From JBCCSZ01 sp039199225 (lineage in GTDB: Bacteria > Bacteroidota > Bacteroidia > Chitinophagales > Saprospiraceae), in contig JBCCSZ010000335.1 of the NCBI GenBank assembly GCA_039199225.1, positions 1 through 8,350 on the forward strand: a stretch of DNA of 8,350 nucleotides, in the 5' to 3' direction. The notes beneath the pieces are model-generated. The model saw nothing but the letters and a program-made list of their open reading frames with translations. It was not told where the DNA came from and searched no databases. The stretch's first letter is position 1. Each line of letters opens with the position of its first letter. Positions 6,981 to 8,350 of the stretch are shown in pieces. Position numbers and translations under genes: made by a program.

Positions 6981-7008
6981 TTTGTCATTTTCCTTCCTTC
7001 TATGTTTA
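6981..7008 (+). promoter_or_regulatory. Candidate dinB promoter
   Basis: TTTG (6981-6984) is followed by 16 bases and TATGTTTA (7001-7008), which matches the Bacteroidota -7 consensus TAnnTTTG at five of six defined bases. The spacer is shorter than the usual 19 or so, which lowers confidence. Transcription would begin near 7014, about 25 bases before the ATG. The -33 element sits directly against the dyad at 6955-6980 and overlaps a third GTCATT half-site (6984-6989). Confidence 0.3.
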
Positions 7009-7039
7009 CTCTTCCATCTTTTTGATCGATCTTTGGGCT

Positions 7040-8116
7040 ATGGAAGTGCGCAAGATCATACATGTGGATATGGACGCTTTTTTTGCTTCGATTGAGCAAA
7101 GAGACCATCCGGAGTTGCGCGGAAAGCCAGTTGCTGTCGGAGGTAGTAGCAAGCGGGGGGTGGTTGCTTCTGCCAGTTATGAAGCCCGCCAGTTCGGTGT
7201 GCGCTCCGCCATGCCCAGCATAACCGCGGCTCGTCTGTGTCCAGGCTTGATCTTCACCAAGCATCGTTTTGCTGTTTATCGGGAGGTTTCCCAGCAAATT
7301 CGGGAAATCTTTTTAGACTATACCGACCTGGTGGAACCTCTATCGTTGGATGAAGCTTATCTGGATGTGACAAACAACAAAAAAGAGATGGTATCTGCCG
7401 TAGCCATCGCCGAGGAAATCCGCCGCCGCATTTTTGAAAAAACTCAACTGACGGCCTCGGCCGGTGTATCTTTTAATAAGTTTCTCGCCAAGATTGCTTC
7501 GGACATCAACAAACCCAATGGACTAAAACTCATCCATCCCACCCAAGCTGAAAGTTTCCTACAAAGCCTACCGGTGCAAAAATTTCATGGCGTTGGAAAA
7601 GTAACGACGGAAAAAATGCAGCGCATGGGCATCTACACTGGTGGTGATTTGAAAAAGCTCAGCGAGATCGAATTGGTTCAGCACTTTGGCAAAGTGGGAC
7701 GGCATTATTATCGCATTGCTCGTGCCATAGACGATCGGGCTGTTAACCCCAACCGAGTTCGGAAATCCATTGGAGCGGAGCGGACTTTTTCGGAAGACCT
7801 TTCCGATCCAGAAAAGATGCTGGAAAAACTTTTGCCGATTGCTCGCCAGGTTTTTCAGTACATGAAAAAAACGGATAACTATGGTCGGACCCTCAATTTG
7901 AAAATGAAGACCACAGACTTCCAAATCATCAATCGCAGTCGAACATTTGCCGGTGAGTTTCGGGATGAAAAACAATTCCTGGAATGGGTAGAAGCGTTGC
8001 TGCGGGAGCATTGGAAGCAAGCCGGCGCGGTAAGACTCCTGGGCGTTTCCGTATCCAACCTCAGCAAGGAAACCGCAGGTTATGGTATCCAATTGGAATT
8101 GGACTTTGATCTTTAA
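7040..8116 (+). CDS. dinB: DNA polymerase IV (Y-family translesion polymerase)
   Basis: This 358-residue protein matches E. coli DinB throughout (351 residues there). The start IIHVDMDAFFASIEQRD gives catalytic D10 and steric-gate F15. GVRSAMP (53-59) is in the fingers. EPLSLDEAYLDVT supplies catalytic D104 and E105. LTASAGVSFNKFLAKIASD and NKPNG (137-161) complete the palm, and HGVGKV (183-188) is in the thumb. RKSIGAERTF opens the little-finger domain, and QLELDF (351-356) near the end is a probable sliding-clamp binding motif. The enzyme copies past DNA lesions with low fidelity and no proofreading. I choose the ATG at 7040 because it places the catalytic Asp two residues later than in E. 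coli. The longer frame from 6944 adds 32 residues with no family likeness. All key residues are present, so the gene appears functional. It probably has its own promoter. Confidence 0.96.
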   Translation: MEVRKIIHVDMDAFFASIEQRDHPELRGKPVAVGGSSKRGVVASASYEARQFGVRSAMPSITAARLCPGLIFTKHRFAVYREVSQQIREIFLDYTDLVEPLSLDEAYLDVTNNKKEMVSAVAIAEEIRRRIFEKTQLTASAGVSFNKFLAKIASDINKPNGLKLIHPTQAESFLQSLPVQKFHGVGKVTTEKMQRMGIYTGGDLKKLSEIELVQHFGKVGRHYYRIARAIDDRAVNPNRVRKSIGAERTFSEDLSDPEKMLEKLLPIARQVFQYMKKTDNYGRTLNLKMKTTDFQIINRSRTFAGEFRDEKQFLEWVEALLREHWKQAGAVRLLGVSVSNLSKETAGYGIQLELDFDL

Positions 8117-8156
8117 TCCAATTCATTTTTTAAATCCTAAAGAAACTTATCCAGTC

Positions 8157-8188
8157 TTGTGTGCTGAGACCGAAGCCTCCTATATTTG
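8157..8188 (+). promoter_or_regulatory. Bacteroidota-type promoter downstream of dinB
   Basis: TATATTTG (8181-8188) is a perfect match to the -7 consensus TAnnTTTG. TTG (8157-8159, in CTTG) lies 21 bases upstream, close to the expected spacing. Transcription would run rightward from about 8194, away from dinB. It is the best promoter match I found in the non-coding parts of the window. Confidence 0.45.
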
Positions 8189-8247
8189 CTCTAGATCAGA
8201 GATTGTATATCTAATCTTCAAGCCATTTAAGTAGTCTGTAAATTTAA

Positions 8248-8298
8248 ATGAACGAATGCTGCGCGGACCTTTTGCGTAGAATTTGCTGTGCAGCTTAA
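8248..8298 (+). CDS. Possible 16-residue Cys-rich leader peptide
   Basis: The ATG at 8248 opens a 16-codon frame, MNECCADLLRRICCAA, ending in TAA. It holds two Cys-Cys pairs (four Cys codons of sixteen). It lies about 54 bases downstream of the predicted transcription start, in an A/T-rich start context (TTTAAATGAAC). Both arms of the following hairpin lie within it, and the Cys codons fall in or next to the arms. It might be a leader peptide whose translation controls the hairpin, or a chance frame caused by the hairpin's TGC-rich arms. No homologue is recognised. Confidence 0.2.
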   Translation: MNECCADLLRRICCAA

Positions 8299-8306
8299 CT
8301 TTTTTT
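8258..8306 (+). terminator. Terminator-like hairpin with T7 tract
   Basis: GCTGCGCGG (8258-8266) pairs with CTGTGCAGC (8286-8294) over nine positions, two of them G-U, around a 19-base loop. A run of seven T follows at 8300-8306, separated from the stem by TTAAC. That five-base gap and the sizeable loop make it a less than ideal intrinsic terminator. It could end a short transcript from the promoter at 8157-8188, or act as an attenuator. Confidence 0.45.
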
Positions 8307-8350
8307 ATTAAAAACCTCAAATATTACAAACTACTAAACAGTAAGGCTAA

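Larger units (their letters stand above)
6841..7039. other. Intergenic region between porP/sprF-like gene and dinB
   Basis: These 199 bases hold a small perfect hairpin (TGGCTT-TAAC-AAGCCA, 6900-6915) without a T tract, the strong dyad at 6955-6980 and a candidate dinB promoter. An in-frame ATG at 6944 would extend dinB by 32 residues, but the added sequence is unlike polymerase IV and runs through the dyad, so I treat the region as non-coding. Confidence 0.6.
8117..8350. other. Region after dinB up to the window edge
   Basis: No recognised gene lies here. The first 40 bases are A/T-rich without an obvious hairpin for dinB. From 8157 on, a promoter match, a 16-codon open frame and a terminator-like hairpin follow in order, described separately. 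The last 44 bases (8307-8350) are A-rich and hold no start codon on the + strand. Confidence 0.5.

Noticed and set aside
6944..7039. N-terminal extension of DinB from the upstream ATG
   Set aside because: The 32 extra residues are unlike any polymerase IV N-terminus and would be encoded by the dyad and promoter region. The ATG at 7040 gives the family's normal start.
7568..8092. 174-codon minus-strand open frame inside dinB
   Set aside because: It overlaps the conserved dinB coding sequence completely and has no recognisable features.
8200..8217. Imperfect palindrome AGATT-N8-AATCT
   Set aside because: Only five bases per arm in an A/T-rich stretch; too weak to call an operator.

Overview
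The window reads as chromosomal DNA of a Bacteroidota bacterium. It carries a very large secreted adhesin with SprB-type repeats and a type B C-terminal domain of the type IX secretion system (T9SS). A PorP/SprF-family outer-membrane protein follows, and then DNA polymerase IV. Start regions are A/T-rich without convincing Shine-Dalgarno sequences, and a Bacteroidota-type -7 box (TAnnTTTG) is present near the right end. The style of the adhesin (Cys-rich repeats, DT-rich linkers, gliding-type C-terminus) suggests a Saprospiria/Lewinella-like or related environmental lineage. That placement is an inference from sequence style.

Layout: all three recognisable genes lie on the + strand. Positions 2-5473 are the 3' part (1823 codons) of a giant adhesin whose start is left of the window. 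Its visible part runs, in order: the tail of one repeat unit; two complete copies of a five-module, 395-residue higher-order SprB repeat; two Cys-rich beta domains of about 95 residues; a tandem pair of domains of about 180 residues that I do not recognise; three exact-length 89-residue Cys-rich domains; an Ig/cadherin-like domain; and the 89-residue T9SS sorting domain. A 362-base gap follows, with a long imperfect hairpin just after the stop. Then comes the PorP/SprF-like gene (5836-6840). A 199-base gap holds a striking 26-base dyad and a possible promoter, followed by dinB (7040-8116). The last 234 bases contain no recognised gene. They do contain a good Bacteroidota promoter match, a 16-codon Cys-rich open frame and a terminator-like hairpin, which may be a small RNA or an attenuated leader for a gene beyond the window.

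How the parts fit together: type B T9SS cargo such as SprB is known to need a dedicated PorP/SprF-family partner, often encoded next to it. The adhesin and the downstream porP/sprF-like gene are therefore best read as a cargo-partner pair for surface display, adhesion or gliding. dinB is probably an unrelated, separately transcribed gene for translesion synthesis. I see no CRISPR array, tRNA, rRNA, transposase or phage gene.
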